Shown: piece by piece, positions 10,069-22,554 of the stretch
Layout of the letters: the number at the start of each line of letters is the position of its first letter
How positions within the stretch are numbered: the stretch's first letter is position 1
Source: Corbicula japonica
Taxonomy: Eukaryota > Mollusca > Bivalvia > Venerida > Cyrenidae
Assembly: GCA_038501625.1 (NCBI GenBank)
Contig: JAZAYU010000265.1
Coordinates: 576,001 to 640,000, forward strand
Direction: 5' to 3'
DNA: 64,000 nucleotides
Made by a program: the position numbers and the translations under genes
Notes under the pieces: model-generated
Database searches by the model: none
Told to the model about the DNA's origin: nothing
Seen by the model: only the letters and a program-made list of their open reading frames with translations

Positions 10069-12783
10069 TAAGTCCTTAATATACAGTACAAAAAGCGTAG
10101 AATTTGCCCTTCTTTTACATGACTATGGTGTACCAAAATAAATCTCTGGCATGTTCACACTTCATCACCTGAACATGCTAAATTTTTGGCAGACACTGAA
10201 TCAAACACCACAACGTTTCTCAGTGGACCATGTTGTACATACATTATTGGTCCCTGTGGTCACTTATTAAATTCTTTATTAAGTGGGTTATGCTTATAAT
10301 CTTGTTCAGTTTGTTGTTGTTTTTTTTAAATAAAAACAGTGTTGTTGCAGTTTTCACAGGTAATAACTTAACCTACTTCATGGACACACCTTTTTACCAC
10401 ATTGACAGCCCATGTATTCCAGATTAGATGGCAGAGATGTAGATTTAGATCAGCTGGAACATCCTTGTGGTCTTTAAAATGTGATAACACTCTGGTTTTA
10501 TGCTAATCTTGTGTAGGAATTAAAAAATCTTTGATTATTACCATCTTCCTTTGATGCAATTTTTATAAAAAGAATCAAATGTAATTAATACATTATGGCA
10601 ATAGCAAGAATTGTTCACTGTTAACTGCAACAGTAATTTATGTACATCTTCATAAGCCAAAAAAGGTACTGTGTAACTGACTTACTAGTTATCACAGAAG
10701 ATTTAAAATAAAACATTTATTTTCACAGATGTTTATCACCAAGCTTATAAATGCTATAGAGTTGGTAGACAGCTATGGCACAGAATATGAACATTACTAT
10801 AGTAAACAGATAGAAGGTTTGCATAAATTTTCCTAATTTTCATGTATTAAGAGCTGCATGAATGTATAATACTAATACAGAGACATCACAATCTACCAGT
10901 GCATCAATATAAGTTACTATGTTGGTTTCATTTGACATTATACTTCATGAATAAACCCTTTATCAGTGACCAGTGTATATCCAGTTCAGCAGGCACTTAT
11001 CTGTGCAGTTTGATCAGGATCTATACTGCTTACGTTTATATTTATGAGGTTACCGGTATTTCTGACCAAGAGGCAAATAGTTTAGATCTTATATATAAAG
11101 TAATTAACAGAGCATGAAAAAACACTGTATTTGAGAATATTTAATGTTAAATGTCTAAATATTTTAAATCAATTTTTACTGTCAACAAAAAATTATAAAA
11201 GCAATAAGATATAAAATTATTTTTGAAAGTAAATTAATTGGCTGTTGAATTTAATATTTTAGGAAAACAGCTTCACATGGAATTCTGTTAGGAGATCAGT
11301 TTAACAGTTCTAGACAGTAGAGGGAGCATACAACCTACATATATATATTACTTCCACCACTAATTCCTGCAAAAGAAGGTGCTGCTTGAGAAGTTTGTCC
11401 ATGAACAAGAAAACGAATTGTATATAGAATTATACTGTATGATTGTGATATCGAATAATACAAAAAACACCTTTTAATGTAGACCTCATTGATGAACAGT
11501 AACTGAACAACACCATCTGATTCAGTAAAATTAATTTTGTTGTGAATATAATTTGCTGTTTAATGGCACCATAGAAAATAGGAATTGACTCCTTTATCAT
11601 GTGCTTTTCTGTTCATGGACTTATTTGAATGTTTTATTCTATTCGGATAATAAATTGCTCTACTGTCACTCATAGTATTACCTTAAGTCCTCAGACCCAA
11701 AAGTATGTTTGTTGATTTCAAGCTTGAATATTCAAAGAATATGACAAGCTTTGCTACTTGCTCTGTCATTGGTGTCACCATATTCCAAGTCTGAATTTTA
11801 GGTGCTGTGGAATGATATTTTACAATCTACCTTGTTTACCAGATTTTTATGAGTCTATATTTCTAATACCATCAGTCAGCCTTGCATTTTTATAAGATTT
11901 TGGTGCTATTTATCTAAGAGTTTACAAGCTGGTGTATTCAATTTCTCGCAGAATTCTTCCAAACTTCACAGAAGAATTCACCTTATTAAGATTAATGTAG
12001 TGTTGCATCTTAAAAAACCTTGACCAGTTATGGTCCAAATTAAAACAACAACTGACTTGTTCCTTTGTTTAACTGTTAAACATACGATGCCCTTATCTTT
12101 GGATTCGTCGATTCCGAGAGTGGCAGTGCATTAGTTCATATTAGCTCAACGTTTGATTATTTTAATACCGTTTTTACTGAAACAAAAAATAGTAATAATG
12201 AATTCACAACATACCTGCTTTATAGAGTCTGCCTGCTGTAGGCCTAAAATTCGCCTGGCAAAATCCCACTCATGCAGCTGTATTTATTGTTAGTTGTCAT
12301 GTGATCATACGCACTGTTGAAATCATATTAATTTAACCTGTTTAAAAGCATGTGCATGAAAAGCTGCTTGTCAAAAATTTGCTAACGAGACATATTTCGG
12401 ATTGAAATGTCGTTCAGACATTTGAAGGTCGGTGGGATTAGCTTGTTTTACCTGGATTCAGTAGATAAGGAAATGCAATTTGTTTCGTCGAGAAATCCGA
12501 ATAAATTATGATATCTCTCATGAACCCGGATCGTCTCATGAACCCGGATCGGCGTGGGAGAACATTCGTTATCTACCCGCAGAAATATGCTTTGCAATCA
12601 CTTTTTATTTATCAAGGACTCAATATCATGGAGAAACATGAAGACTTTAATGAATGCACAGTGTGCGTTCTATTGACAATCACATTTGTCTTATTCAACC
12701 AAAATTTTATCTCCACGTTATTTGTAAAAACCATCTGTAAATTTAAAAAGGAAGAAATTATATTAACAGTGAAATAATGTTTT
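10069..12783. other. AT-rich intergenic DNA with fragments of repeat family P2
   Basis: A 10-bp-stem hairpin gcatgttca...tgaacatgc lies near 10148-10178. P2 fragments lie near 10430-10470 and 10955-11095. A direct duplication of ctcatgaacccggatcg lies at about 12518-12553. No gene recognised. Confidence 0.4.
10955..11095. repeat. Diverged copy of palindromic repeat family P2
   Basis: Contains gaccagtgtatatccagttc, tgatcaggatctatactg and tttctgaccaagaggcaaat, matching the units that fill 58.3-60.7 kb. Confidence 0.6.
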
Positions 12784-12894
12784 AAGGAATGATTTTTATT
12801 TTGGTGCGGTTCATGCAGATTGGACGTGCATGCGAGAGCTGGCAAATCCATAAAGCGCGCTAGCCGCACCGTACCAAAAAAGAATCATTCCTTA
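12784..12894. repeat. Short hairpin MITE
   Basis: aaggaatgatttttattttgg at the left is mirrored by ccaaaaaagaatcattcctt at the right, followed inward by tgcggtt and aagcgcgctagccgcacc. No ORF. Confidence 0.75.
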
Positions 12895-14907
12895 TATATA
12901 CATTTTATTCATTTTTTTCTTTTAAATAAACTTAAGTCGAACGCTTTCAAAAATGAGTATTAAGTGAAAAGGGGAAGTAATACGTGGGATTTTTCAATAG
13001 TAACAGCCATTTCGTCATTACGTCATTAAGTCTTAACGAGTCATGCGGTTCATGCATGCGGTTCATGCAAAAAATTTTAAACGAAAAAATCAATAGGAAA
13101 TATATCAGGAATGGTCGCATTCAGAAGACAAAGCCTCCCCACGCAGAACCAGTATAGAGGAAAACGTGCAAGGATAGTAAAACGATAAATATCAAAATAG
13201 ACACCACAAACAATTAACGAAAAAGAAAACACTAGGGTTACGGCCTTAGAACGGTAAAACCTTTTGACACCTGGGGGTTAAAACACAAACACCTAAATAG
13301 CTAATTAATAGCATCGCAAAGTAAAAGGACAGTACTCAATGACCTTACATTAACCATATCCCTGGAGTCACATCAGCAAGAACACGATGACAGGGATAAA
13401 AGAAACAGATGGAGCTTCTAGGTTCTGTTACCATTCCCCCCCCCCCATAAACCTTCATTTACTCTAAAACCCATGCCACCGTCGTGCACCCAAAGAGGTC
13501 AGCATAATAATCAACTGTTACGGTAGTGGGGGTTATCAGGCATGCAGAGCGCTGTAGAATATCATGTCTTTTTGAATTTACTAATGATTTGAACAAAAAG
13601 CGTGGAGCAATTAACATTTACATTTCTTTATTTTCTTAAGATATAAACTTATTCTTCTTAAATTACTGGCTGTGAAATCCTTTAAAAGAAGCATTTCGGA
13701 AATGTATGAACTCTTATTAGTACACGAGTCCTTGTAATATACTCTAACTCTGTATTAAATATGTATCGACACAATGGCGTAAAAAAGTAATTATGTTGTC
13801 AGGCGTTACCATATTTGATAGCTTTGACCTTAATATGCCGAATTTGGTCATGGCATGGTAAATATTACGTTGATATGTTAGTAGTTTTCAAAAAAATACA
13901 GCGGTAATGTAATAATATTGAACAGCATAAGAATCCTTGTTAACGTTAAGAAGTACGACGAAAATACAGCGTTCCAGGCTTTACCTTTCTGACAATCAGA
14001 CAGTCACGTGACAGTCACAGTCACGTGACATCTAAGCTAATTTAAATATTTCATTAGCAAATATTTTACAAGTTGGAGACCACAGTCTCTTTTGATGAGC
14101 ATTGTTCACTTGATAAATTGATGCATTGCGGGATTTTTTTTCTAAAATTCGGATTTCATAGGAATGAGATATTTAGTTCTACGTTTCGCCAGTGCGAGTA
14201 AATATTCACAGTATTTGATTTTCATAGATATTTATTTTGTTCCATAAGAGTGATACCCATTGAGATTAGAAGATAAAGCCAACAACTGATCAGTTGTCTA
14301 AAGCTTTCTGTCAACAATAAGGACTCTTTCTCAGTCCAACAAAGGATCGTGCACGTAGTTCCTCCCATAACTACAAACTCAAAACAAGTTCTATTCCGCA
14401 TAAAATAAGACATATTTCTAAAAATTAAACTAGAAATTCTAGTTACAAACGGGCGACTACTTGTTGTGTTTTTGGTGACTTCTAGTCACATACAGGCAAC
14501 TTCTAGTTGCATCATAGTCAGCTTAGTCACATCCAGAAGATTTCGGAAGTTAGTCTTACTACGTACATGTGCACTCTTTTTAGATCAATGATGTTAATTC
14601 TTAACATTTTATTATCTTCATTTATTCTAATTATGTTTTATTATAATTATAGTTTTAATGATTCTTAAGTGACTGTGTGTGCTTTTATTCAAATGAGCTA
14701 TTTTTATACATGTGTGTTTTTTTGTAAATGCTGTGTACAACGCCATTGAATATGTGCACATAAAAATAGGCGTTTAATTAAATTAAGAAGTTTCAAGTTT
14801 CAAGTTTCAAAAAATGTATCAGTTTTTTCTTGATCATTGCTATTATCGATTGTGTCATTGGAATTTCGTTGAGCACGATATTTTTTTACTGAGTAAATAA
14901 CTCGGTG
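12895..14907. other. Intergenic DNA with minor repeats
   Basis: Holds an inverted R2 copy at about 13095-13155, a poly-C tract at about 13436-13447, a cagtcacgtgacagtcac duplication near 13998-14030 and a (caagttt)n run near 14788-14812. The 63-residue minus-strand frame at 14222-14413 has no recognisable motif and is not called. Confidence 0.4.
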
Positions 14908-15462
14908 CGGGTAACACGGTGCGGGTTCGCTCCCAGCTAGAGACACTATCATTTGAAATTCACAGTAGCGCTATTTGTGCAGTGTGGCGGCCGTAAAAGT
15001 CTCCCCGTACATTTAGTCAGTACTGTTATCAGTAAAATAAGCCGTTACCGATGCCAACCAGTGATTTTTACGTATATCAAGGCTATCCGATCAACGTTTT
15101 TTGGCGTTGTCCCGGTTAACTCATTTGGTTGCGTCGCAGGAATTACAGGGCTAGGCGCTGTCGCCGTCACGGTGCGGGTTCGCTCCCAGCTAGAGTCACC
15201 ATCATTCTAAAATTAATTTGTTCAATTATTTCGGCCAGTTTTAAGATAGGTGGTTTCAATATGGTATTTATCTAAAAATACCTCATTAAAGATTCCATAT
15301 TCACCGCCATAGCCCATATGCATACCATCGTTTGGGATGGTTCGGATTATTTCTGTTCATTGGTGTAAATATTGAGTTGCGCTCAATCCGACGCTAGGCG
15401 GGCACTTATATGCATTTCAATTACTGTCCATGAACAGGCGCAATCAAACCGAGCCTTCAATA
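14908..15462 (+). repeat. tRNA-derived SINE, family S1, near full length
   Basis: The head carries gcagtgtggcggccgtaaaa and gtctccccgtac. The tRNA-like part at about 15105-15200 has a box A-like gttaactcatttggttgcg and a perfect box B core ggttcgctcc. The tail runs through ggtggtttcaat, ggttgagcgcaactc in reverse and tgtccatgaacagg to caatcaaaccgagcc. A second box B stretch at 14908-14945 suggests a tandem or dimeric head. Other copies: 3177-3485, 25405-25590, 46971-47560 and 51105-51285. Confidence 0.8.
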
Positions 15463-17396
15463 TGTTCGTATATGTCAGGTTTGGTGCATTTAAAGATTTC
15501 TCCTTTTCATATATTATCTGAACCATGACACTGATTTTTGTTTTAGCCGAAAAATAGGCTACTATACTCGTGTATTCATTAAGGTTCTATAAAATCCTCA
15601 ATTTTTACGTAGGTAAATGAAATTTTCAGGCTTGTTAGACGAAAGGTTATGCCTACATCAGGCATTCATATGACGTGTTTTCACTCGTCAATATGAATAC
15701 TGGTTTTACTGCATTACTTTCAAAACACCCCTCGTAAACACTCTTGATTTGTTATCATGATAATTGTTTTAATAAATACCGAATGGTGACTAAACAAATT
15801 CGTGGCAATACCTTAATCTTTTATTATCGTCCTGCTTTAGTAAATAACAGAGTAAGAAATCGTAAAAAAAATCTTAATTTATTTCCCAGTTTTGTCAAAA
15901 CAGGGAGATAATATTGAACTTTTTGCCCTGGTGTTTTGTGCTTGTTATGATGTTTCCATATTTGGTGTTGTGCGGTCAGGACACACTTGTTTAAAATATG
16001 CAGTCTGGATTGCAAAATAAACAATGACCAAGCAGATATGGCTATTATATCGGTTTCTACAAATAATAATTACATCTCCCTACTTACAAAAAGCAAACAT
16101 TTGATAAGCTAATCAAAAACGGGACTTAAATTTAACAGCACATAGGGGCATTTAAATGAGTTTGCTCGTCATATTTGACACTCGTCAGATAAATTTGCAA
16201 TCGATGACATCGAGCTTATTGTATTAAAATGATTTGTTTGCTAATATTCACACTACTTGTTGGTAAGTCTATTTTTGTGCTTTCGTCTTAATAAGTTATA
16301 AACTTGTACTTAAACATGCAATACCTATGTAAATAAATGTTTCCAAATAACTATGGACAACTCATCCAGTGAGTATTATGCTATGGGAATAAGTTCTTGA
16401 TATTTCGGAGGGCGAAACTCGGGTTTATTAGTACCTGAAGCTTTAAAGATATTGCAATTTTACAATCCCACTAAAGTCAGATCTAACAAAATATTAGATC
16501 TGATGACGGCCCGCAGACACCGTACATAAGTAATAGCGGTTTTCCCAATTACTATTTTTAGAAACTGTCAACAAAGGAATCATGATTTATTACGCTCGCA
16601 AAATGATCTGAAAAATGTCATTACATTAGAAATGAATGCAATACGACTTAAACACATATATCTCCAGTAAATTATGTCTTATGAAAGCTGTCGACACTTT
16701 CCATGGTTCACAATATTATTTCTACTTTCACTTTTGCGATTTGTAGGCGACAATCTGATTGGTTCAAAGGGTTAGTAATAAAAACACGTTTTAGTTACTC
16801 GTCGTCAGATCCTGATAGCGTAGCGTTTTTCAGGAAATGATTTTAATCAGATTGGTAATTTTATTATGATTTCTTTGATTCAAGTTTTGCTATTTCTTTT
16901 GTTTCGTTCATTATATCCATGACAAGATACTTTAATAGTTTACTGTATTCCATTTTCTCTGTGTCGCATTATTTTGTGATTATATACGTCTGTTTATATG
17001 ACAGTATTTCGTTACCCTTGTAAAACTGTGTCTTCACTTCTTTCAGTTTAAACAAGATTATTAATTCTAATGCATTCTTAAATGCATCAAATTGAATATC
17101 AAAGTGGTGTTTCTCTTTGTCAGGAGTGAATAACAGCCATGACTTACTTTAATAAATACAACTCGAGCTCGGTTTGTTTCTTTAATCCATGTCATCGTGT
17201 TCTTGCTAATTTGACTCCATGTGCTGTGTCTTGGTAAGGTCTTTCAGTACTTGCCCCTTTGGCTTTTCAATGCTATTAGTTCATATGTTGTATATGTTTG
17301 TGTGCTTTTACATGCAACATTTTTGAGCTGATGGTTGGGTTGGAGTTATTTCACCAAGACAACTTGTAATTGTTTTGTGATATGAGAACCTATTGG
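15463..17396. other. Intergenic DNA, nothing recognised
   Basis: AT-rich; short frames without motifs; no RNA gene or clear repeat seen. Confidence 0.3.
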
Positions 17397-17640
17397 GGCA
17401 AGTGTGAGGTTGATGCACCCTAGAATCCGGTTTATACTCGCCAGTGGCAATTTGTTTTGCCACTGACTGTTCCAAGGCAGTAACCCCAAGTTCTCTTTTT
17501 CGTTAATTGTTTCAGGCGTCTTATTTGAATTGACATTCTTGTTACAAACATGCCCTTTCTTCCTCTCATCTTTTTCGCTGCAAGTGGAGGTTGTGTTTTG
17601 CGAGTTTGGCGAATCCTGATATGCACTTCACTTTTTTTCT
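17397..17640 (+). repeat. Dispersed repeat R3 followed by R2
   Basis: gtgaggttgatgcaccctag, ccagtggcaatttgttttgc and cgttaattgttt match 27397-27530 closely. The R2 core follows at 17550-17640. The snap-back ggcaatttgttttgcc is shared by both R3 copies. Confidence 0.7.
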
Positions 17641-18475
17641 CAGATAAAGAAAACAATGGCTGATTTTGCTTATGGCAATGTGGCGAGATTTTAAACAATG
17701 AAAACGAATCAAGTTGGTCAGCCTAATATTAGTGTTGATCGCATTTTATATTTCTTCAAACTTCGAGTTTGATAGTACTAAACCTTTAGTACAGGCGTGT
17801 AGCAGTTTCATCCTTTAAACGTCAAAGATCTTTAGCAGAGGAGTTAGAAGATTTACGAAGTTTATTAAGCGAGAGTTAGAATCATAAACGAATTAATGTT
17901 TGATTTTTCTAAATTTTAAGTACTAGTTTTACTATTGGTACCAGGTTTATGGCCTGATATACGTTGTCATGCAAACAAACATATTATACTCGTACTTAAA
18001 ATTTGATCATTGCCACTTTTGTAGTCTGTCATTATTATTGTTTAGGTTCACATTTTGAACAGGTTATGATACAACAAATTTTGTGCTTGTATTATCTATT
18101 GATAAAAGCGATGAATTAGTCATCTTTTTTTTTGGAATTATTTAACTGAAATATGAACTCGTATAAAATTATCTTAACGGGAAAACAGACAATAAAAGCC
18201 ATTATCAAATTTTAGGTAGTACATCTACAGCGTTCAGGAAACAGTTGGCTTCAAAATACAAATCGTGGATTAGTTTATTTCATTAATTGTATTACACGAG
18301 CGCAACTGACAGATATTTGTATCGCATGCTTCCAAAATAAAGAGTGAAATCAAACTCGAATAAAAGAAATTTGCGAGAGAAAACCCAACACTGTCGAGAC
18401 GCATTGAAAATAATTTGCGTTTTCCCTTTTTGATAAATATTACGTCTCCTTAAGAAATAGTATGGGTCTATTTAG
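17641..18475. other. Probable intron or upstream DNA of the ART-like exon
   Basis: No ORF or motif recognised; an upstream exon of the next gene would have to lie here or further left. Confidence 0.3.
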
Positions 18476-19018
18476 ATCAAAGCTGTTCAGATAATCGTCT
18501 GGACAGCAAAAGATCTGTTAGAAATGGGAGTTAAACTTTTGGACGAGACCAAATTCTCTCGAGTATTCATAGGATGCAGTGCCGGTTGCTTGTCAAAAGT
18601 AGGACAGGACTATATTACAAATCAATTCACAACTGCATCGTTAAGTCGTGAAAAGGCTATGGCAATCGCTCTTTCTGAGCCTGAAAATGGTGGACAACGT
18701 ATTCTCTATACATTTTATAACGCAACAGGTGTGTCAATTGCTAAATATTCATCGTTTATGGGCGACGATGCAGTTCTCATAAGACCTGGCTTTGCATACA
18801 CTGTTGCCGACATCAAACGCATCAGCATCATAACCGGGAATTTTATTCTGAAAATCGCTGAACATTCCTTGCATCATGGAGTCGACCTTCCTCGGATAAC
18901 ACCACATACATACTTTCAAACGTCACGGCGTCTTGTAGCATCCAAACGGAATACAGCTGCGGATTTACCAGAGTTGAAAAAGTTGCAAAAAGCGGAGAGC
19001 CTAATACGAGGAAAATAA
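18476..19018 (+). CDS. ADP-ribosyltransferase-like domain, probable pseudoenzyme, 3' terminal exon
   Basis: The frame is open from a likely acceptor (tctatttag at 18475) to TAA at 19016; from the first ATG (18524) it gives 164 residues. The layout matches the arginine-specific mono-ADP-ribosyltransferase (ART) fold: helix WTAKDLLEMGVKLLDET, then VFIGC where active enzymes have VYRG, FTTASLSREKA where they have FxSTS, and SSFMGDDAVLIRPGFAYTV where they have SxFxxExEVLIPP. The R-S-ExE triad is therefore changed: Arg to Ile, STS to TAS, and the catalytic Glu just before VLI to Ala. I infer loss of transferase activity, with a binding role or a decaying gene as alternatives. The stop overlaps an AATAAA at 19013, a possible poly(A) signal. 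ARTs are known as secreted, GPI-linked or immune-related enzymes; no signal peptide is visible in this exon. Confidence 0.65.
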   Translation: MKAVQIIVWTAKDLLEMGVKLLDETKFSRVFIGCSAGCLSKVGQDYITNQFTTASLSREKAMAIALSEPENGGQRILYTFYNATGVSIAKYSSFMGDDAVLIRPGFAYTVADIKRISIITGNFILKIAEHSLHHGVDLPRITPHTYFQTSRRLVASKRNTAADLPELKKLQKAESLIRGK

Positions 19019-19498
19019 ACCACATTATGTGGGCAATCACTCCGTTTATGATTTTCATTATTAAATTTGTATAAGTGTGCAACTAAATATAGCAGCACAG
19101 TTTTCATTATTTTGTTAAATTTTAAATAATTTATTTCGTAAATGTTTTGCTTATTTCCAAATTATACAATGCTAATCATTTTAATCGTACAGGGATACAC
19201 GCACAAGACGTTACCGGCATCTCATGAGGTCACAAGGTCACGGTCTTTTATGCATTTCTGAAATGCCCAGAAAACGAACGTTTTCAGTTCCTGATGAAAA
19301 TACTTAAAAGAGACTAACGGGAAGTTTTTTTTAATATTATAAATTACAAAGACTTTCTTATCACCTAATTAAATAAAATAAAAATAATATGTTAACATAT
19401 ATCTTACAATCAGAATTCGATAAGAAAATGATCTGAGGGAAATTTGCCGCCATTGAAACGACTGTGTGAAGTTGGAGCGACGTCAGAAATTTAAGGTG
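19019..19498. other. Left flank of the DIRS-type element
   Basis: AT-rich; no gene or repeat recognised. Confidence 0.3.
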
Positions 19499-19675
19499 AA
19501 ATAATACCTATTCATTTTTGACTAAAAATTAATAAGATTTATTTTCGCGCAGCTGCGTCGCTTCCGTAGCCTTGACGATTAGTCACGTGATCACGAGTCT
19601 AGTATAAAAGCCCCACTTCCGTTACGTCACGTCCTTTTCCGCTTTTATCAACAAGATTTGTCAAAGCAAACAAAT
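19499..19675 (+). repeat. Split direct repeat A1
   Basis: 177 bp, differing from A2 at three positions. Contains tcacgtga (19583-19590), a TATA box and ttacgtcacgtcc, so it probably acts as promoter and left end of the element. Confidence 0.9.
19603..19610 (+). promoter_or_regulatory. TATA box in repeat A1
   Basis: tataaaag lies about 95 bp upstream of the gag-like ATG at 19706 and is kept unchanged in A2, consistent with an element promoter. Confidence 0.6.
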
Positions 19676-19705
19676 AGCAATTTGTAATCCACAAACAACA
19701 GAGAA

Positions 19706-20537
19706 ATGCCAGGAAGGGGAAGAGGCAGGAAGAGAAAAGCTGCAAACCAATCGGCAGCCGACGATATTAGTGACGACCCCAGGCTTACACAGCCGGATAC
19801 AGGTAATCTTGAGCGGGTGCGGGAAATTGATTTTGAGGCCATTTGGAGAGCTTCCAATATTATTCCTAATGATAACGTAGGGTGTGGTGGAATGATAGAT
19901 CAGGCACCTCCTAATGGGGTACCGAGTCAAGACAGATCGGTGATCCGGGATTCAGAACCTATGCAGTTTTCGGCCTCGCCCGTAGTTGCGGCACCTGTTC
20001 CGCAGTTGCACAGTGCTGGCGATATCGTGCATACATGTACATCATTCCCGTCATCACAAATAGAATTAACCCGATTAGCCCACGACGACATCGCATCCCA
20101 CGTCCCCTCTACATTAAAGCAACAAATCGCTAGGGGCGAATACGTGAATCTCGCGCTACTATTGAAAGGGGCCGTAGAATTAGGGGATTATGTAAGTGGT
20201 AGTGAACTCAGACTTTCAAATATCGGGGTTATTGAGGCTCGCCCAAGGGAATGTAAAGACAAGGCGAATCGCATAGAAAGATGGACTGACGCATTTTTAA
20301 TTTTTGCATCTGTCTACTTAGCTTCTCAGCCGAATAAAACGTATGAACTGTTACATTATATGTGAACAATTAGGGAATGCGCGGCCCGCCAGGGTGGTTT
20401 CGCGTGGCGCGAATATGATGAACAATTCAGGTTGAGACAAGCAATAAACCCTTCGTCTTGGGCCTTTATCAATAATGACCTCTGGTGGAGATGCGTGCAA
20501 TATAGGCCTATCATACCCGGAAGGCGAGTCAGTTAAC
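19706..20537 (+). pseudogene. Gag-like ORF1 of the DIRS-type element
   Basis: The ATG at 19706 opens a basic start (MPGRGRGRKRKAA, possible nuclear localisation) and an unstructured middle. From about residue 135 comes a conserved block: IARGEYVNLALLLKGAVEL, RPRECKDKANRIERWTDAF and YLASQPNKTYELLHYM. A TGA at 20363 interrupts the frame, but coding continues in the same frame (GGFAWREYDEQFRLRQA, then LWWRCVQYRP) to a TAA ending at 20537. This is the usual C-terminal core of the Gag-like protein in invertebrate DIRS/Ngaro elements, cut by one nonsense change. Confidence 0.7.
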
Positions 20538-20539
20538 GA

Positions 20540-21507
20540 TGGCATAGACAAAAATATTGTTCAGTTCAGTATACAAACTTTGATGCAGCGGTACACATGA
20601 TCCAAGATCTAGGGCAAAATTGTAAACTTTTTAAAATGGACATAAAAATGCGTTTCGGATCTCGCCAATAAATCCACAAGATTTTCATTTGTTAGGCATT
20701 ACATTCAACGGCAGATATTTGGTTGAAAAAGCACTTCTGTTCGGGACCGCGGTTAGCTGTAAAACGTTCGAGAAATTTTCCACTTTCCTCGAATTTTGTG
20801 TCAAGCAAAAGATGACATCAGGTAAACTGATTCATTACCTTGAAGATTTCCTAGGCGGTGATAGGTCATTCTAATTAACCGAAAACTTGATGAGCATTTT
20901 TAAAGAATGCATGGACGAGCTAAACGTTCCGTTAGCAGACGACAAAACTGAGGGCCCAACTGAAGTTTTAATCTTTTTAGGCCTTGAGCTCGATACGGTC
21001 AAAATGCAGGTGTGCATACCGTTGCAAAAAATTGAGGAAGTTATTGTTAAGATCAATTTAATACTGGGGAAAAAGAAATCGACGCTAAGAGAGCTCCAAT
21101 CACTCATTGGTTCACTCAATTTTTGCTGCAGGGCTATTGTCGCTATACAACGCGCGAACTGTTTCCGATTGTAGTCGCGTTGCACATTTGGGGAGGCGAA
21201 CTTCGAAACAAAAAAACAAAAAATCAAGTTTTCATGCGATAATGAAGCAGTAGTTTACATCCTCAATTCATTAACGTCTAAGTCGCACAGAGTCATGTCA
21301 TTAATCAGAGTTCTTACACTTAAGTCGTTAGAATTTAATCTTATTATAAGGGCTGAGCACGTGCCCGGCGTTAATAATTTTGTATGCGACGCACTGTCTC
21401 GCTTACAGGCCGCAAGATTCAGAGAACTAGTTCCGGATGCCGACAAATCTCCGGTGCAGGTACCCGACCATCTATGGAAAATCTTCAACACAGAGCTAAA
21501 CAATTAA
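20540..21507 (+). pseudogene. DIRS-type reverse transcriptase and RNase H, broken
   Basis: Fragments in order: KLFKMDIK near 20630; HLLGITFNGRYLVEKALLFG at about 20690; the DIRS-type active-site box as HYLEDFLGG (20835, usual form xxDD, here ED); FLGLELDTVKMQVCIP and LRELQSLIGSLNFCC at 20960-21130; then RNase H with ELFPIVVALHIWGGEL, DNEAVVYILNSL and EHVPGVNNFVCDALSRLQ, ending at TAA 21507. Frameshifts lie near 20650, 20870 and 21170, and the first Asp of the catalytic pair appears as Glu. The RT N-terminus is largely missing. The 3' end overlaps the YR ORF in another frame, as is usual in these elements. Confidence 0.75.
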
Positions 21508-22376
21508 TGCAAAACAGTATTGCCGATAACACGTTGTTGACCTACAATACAGCCATAAGCGCTTTCAATAACTTCCGGGACATGTATAAAATAAATAAAA
21601 GTTGGCCGACAAGTCAGCAACAGTTAGTATTTTGCATTGATTACTGCTTTGAAACTGGTAAATCAGTCTCATCAATAAAAACATATGTTGCCGGCATAAA
21701 TTATTTTCACAAGTTACATGGGTGGCAGGACGTTACAGAAAACTTCATCATTAAAAAACTAGTTGAGGGTTGTTCGCGCACTAGGGAATCGACAGATAAG
21801 CGGGCGCCCATTACTATGAAAATTTTAACACGATTACCGGGGGAACTTCCTAGGATTTGTTACAGCTGGTACGAATCTAGATTATTAACAGCAATTTGGG
21901 TGTTGGCGTACTTTGGCTTATTCCGAATAAGCGAGCTCGTAGCACCAACGAAGTTTAAGGTTAGCGACACGCTTCAGTTTACCGACGTAAATATTTTGAA
22001 AAATAACAGTGTGTTGGTAATCCGCCTGCGTAGATATAAAACTAATCGAGTAGGCAAAAAAACTATTTTGAAAATCCCTCAAGAATCGGGAAAGCAGTTA
22101 TGCCAAGTGAAATCTTTAAGCGAGTATTTAAATTTGAGACCTAATATACAAGGCCCGTTATTCTGTCACGTCAACGGCGAATCCGTTACGAGAGGGCAGT
22201 TCGCGGCAGTACTCGGTAAATGCATTAAGGTATCAAACTTATCGGGCGTTTTCAAATCCCATAGTTTAAGAATAGGTAGGGCTACTGATTTGGCTGCAGC
22301 AGGCGTGCAGCCTTCCGCTATTATGAAAATGGGCCGTTGGACTTCTGATGCATACAAACTGTATATACGTGTTTAA
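21474..22376 (+). CDS. Tyrosine recombinase (integrase) of the DIRS-type element
   Basis: An open frame of 300 residues from the ATG at 21474. That ATG is the first one beyond the region where the RNase H frame is the coding one. The SAM-like N-terminal domain includes NTLLTYNTAISAFNNF and SVSSIKTYVAGINYFHKLHG. The catalytic domain keeps the expected residues: Arg in GLFRISEL, Lys-rich RLRRYKTNRVG, His and Arg in HSLRIGRATDLAAAG, Trp in GRW, and the nucleophile Tyr in DAYKLYIR near the end. It would cut and join DNA through a 3'-phosphotyrosine to integrate the circular cDNA. The intact frame contrasts with the broken gag and RT. It starts inside the RNase H 3' end (overlap of about 30 bp), which suggests coupled translation or readthrough. 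Confidence 0.85.
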   Translation: MENLQHRAKQLMQNSIADNTLLTYNTAISAFNNFRDMYKINKSWPTSQQQLVFCIDYCFETGKSVSSIKTYVAGINYFHKLHGWQDVTENFIIKKLVEGCSRTRESTDKRAPITMKILTRLPGELPRICYSWYESRLLTAIWVLAYFGLFRISELVAPTKFKVSDTLQFTDVNILKNNSVLVIRLRRYKTNRVGKKTILKIPQESGKQLCQVKSLSEYLNLRPNIQGPLFCHVNGESVTRGQFAAVLGKCIKVSNLSGVFKSHSLRIGRATDLAAAGVQPSAIMKMGRWTSDAYKLYIRV

Positions 22377-22554
22377 CAAATCTATGGTAAAGTCTTACAA
22401 CATTTATACGTTTACAGACCAGACCGACGTAGGTCTTGAAATGTATTTGGACGGCATAGGTGACAAAATTCGAATGTACTTGTAAAGGACTAGTCTTGTA
22501 GAATTTTTGGGGGAATAAATTTAAAAGTAATTTATTTGTGGCGTAAAAAATTCA

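Noticed and set aside
21384..21473. Extending the recombinase start to 21384
   Set aside because: In 21384-21473 the coding frame is that of RNase H (EHVPGVNNFVCDALSR and after); the YR frame there is only a by-product.
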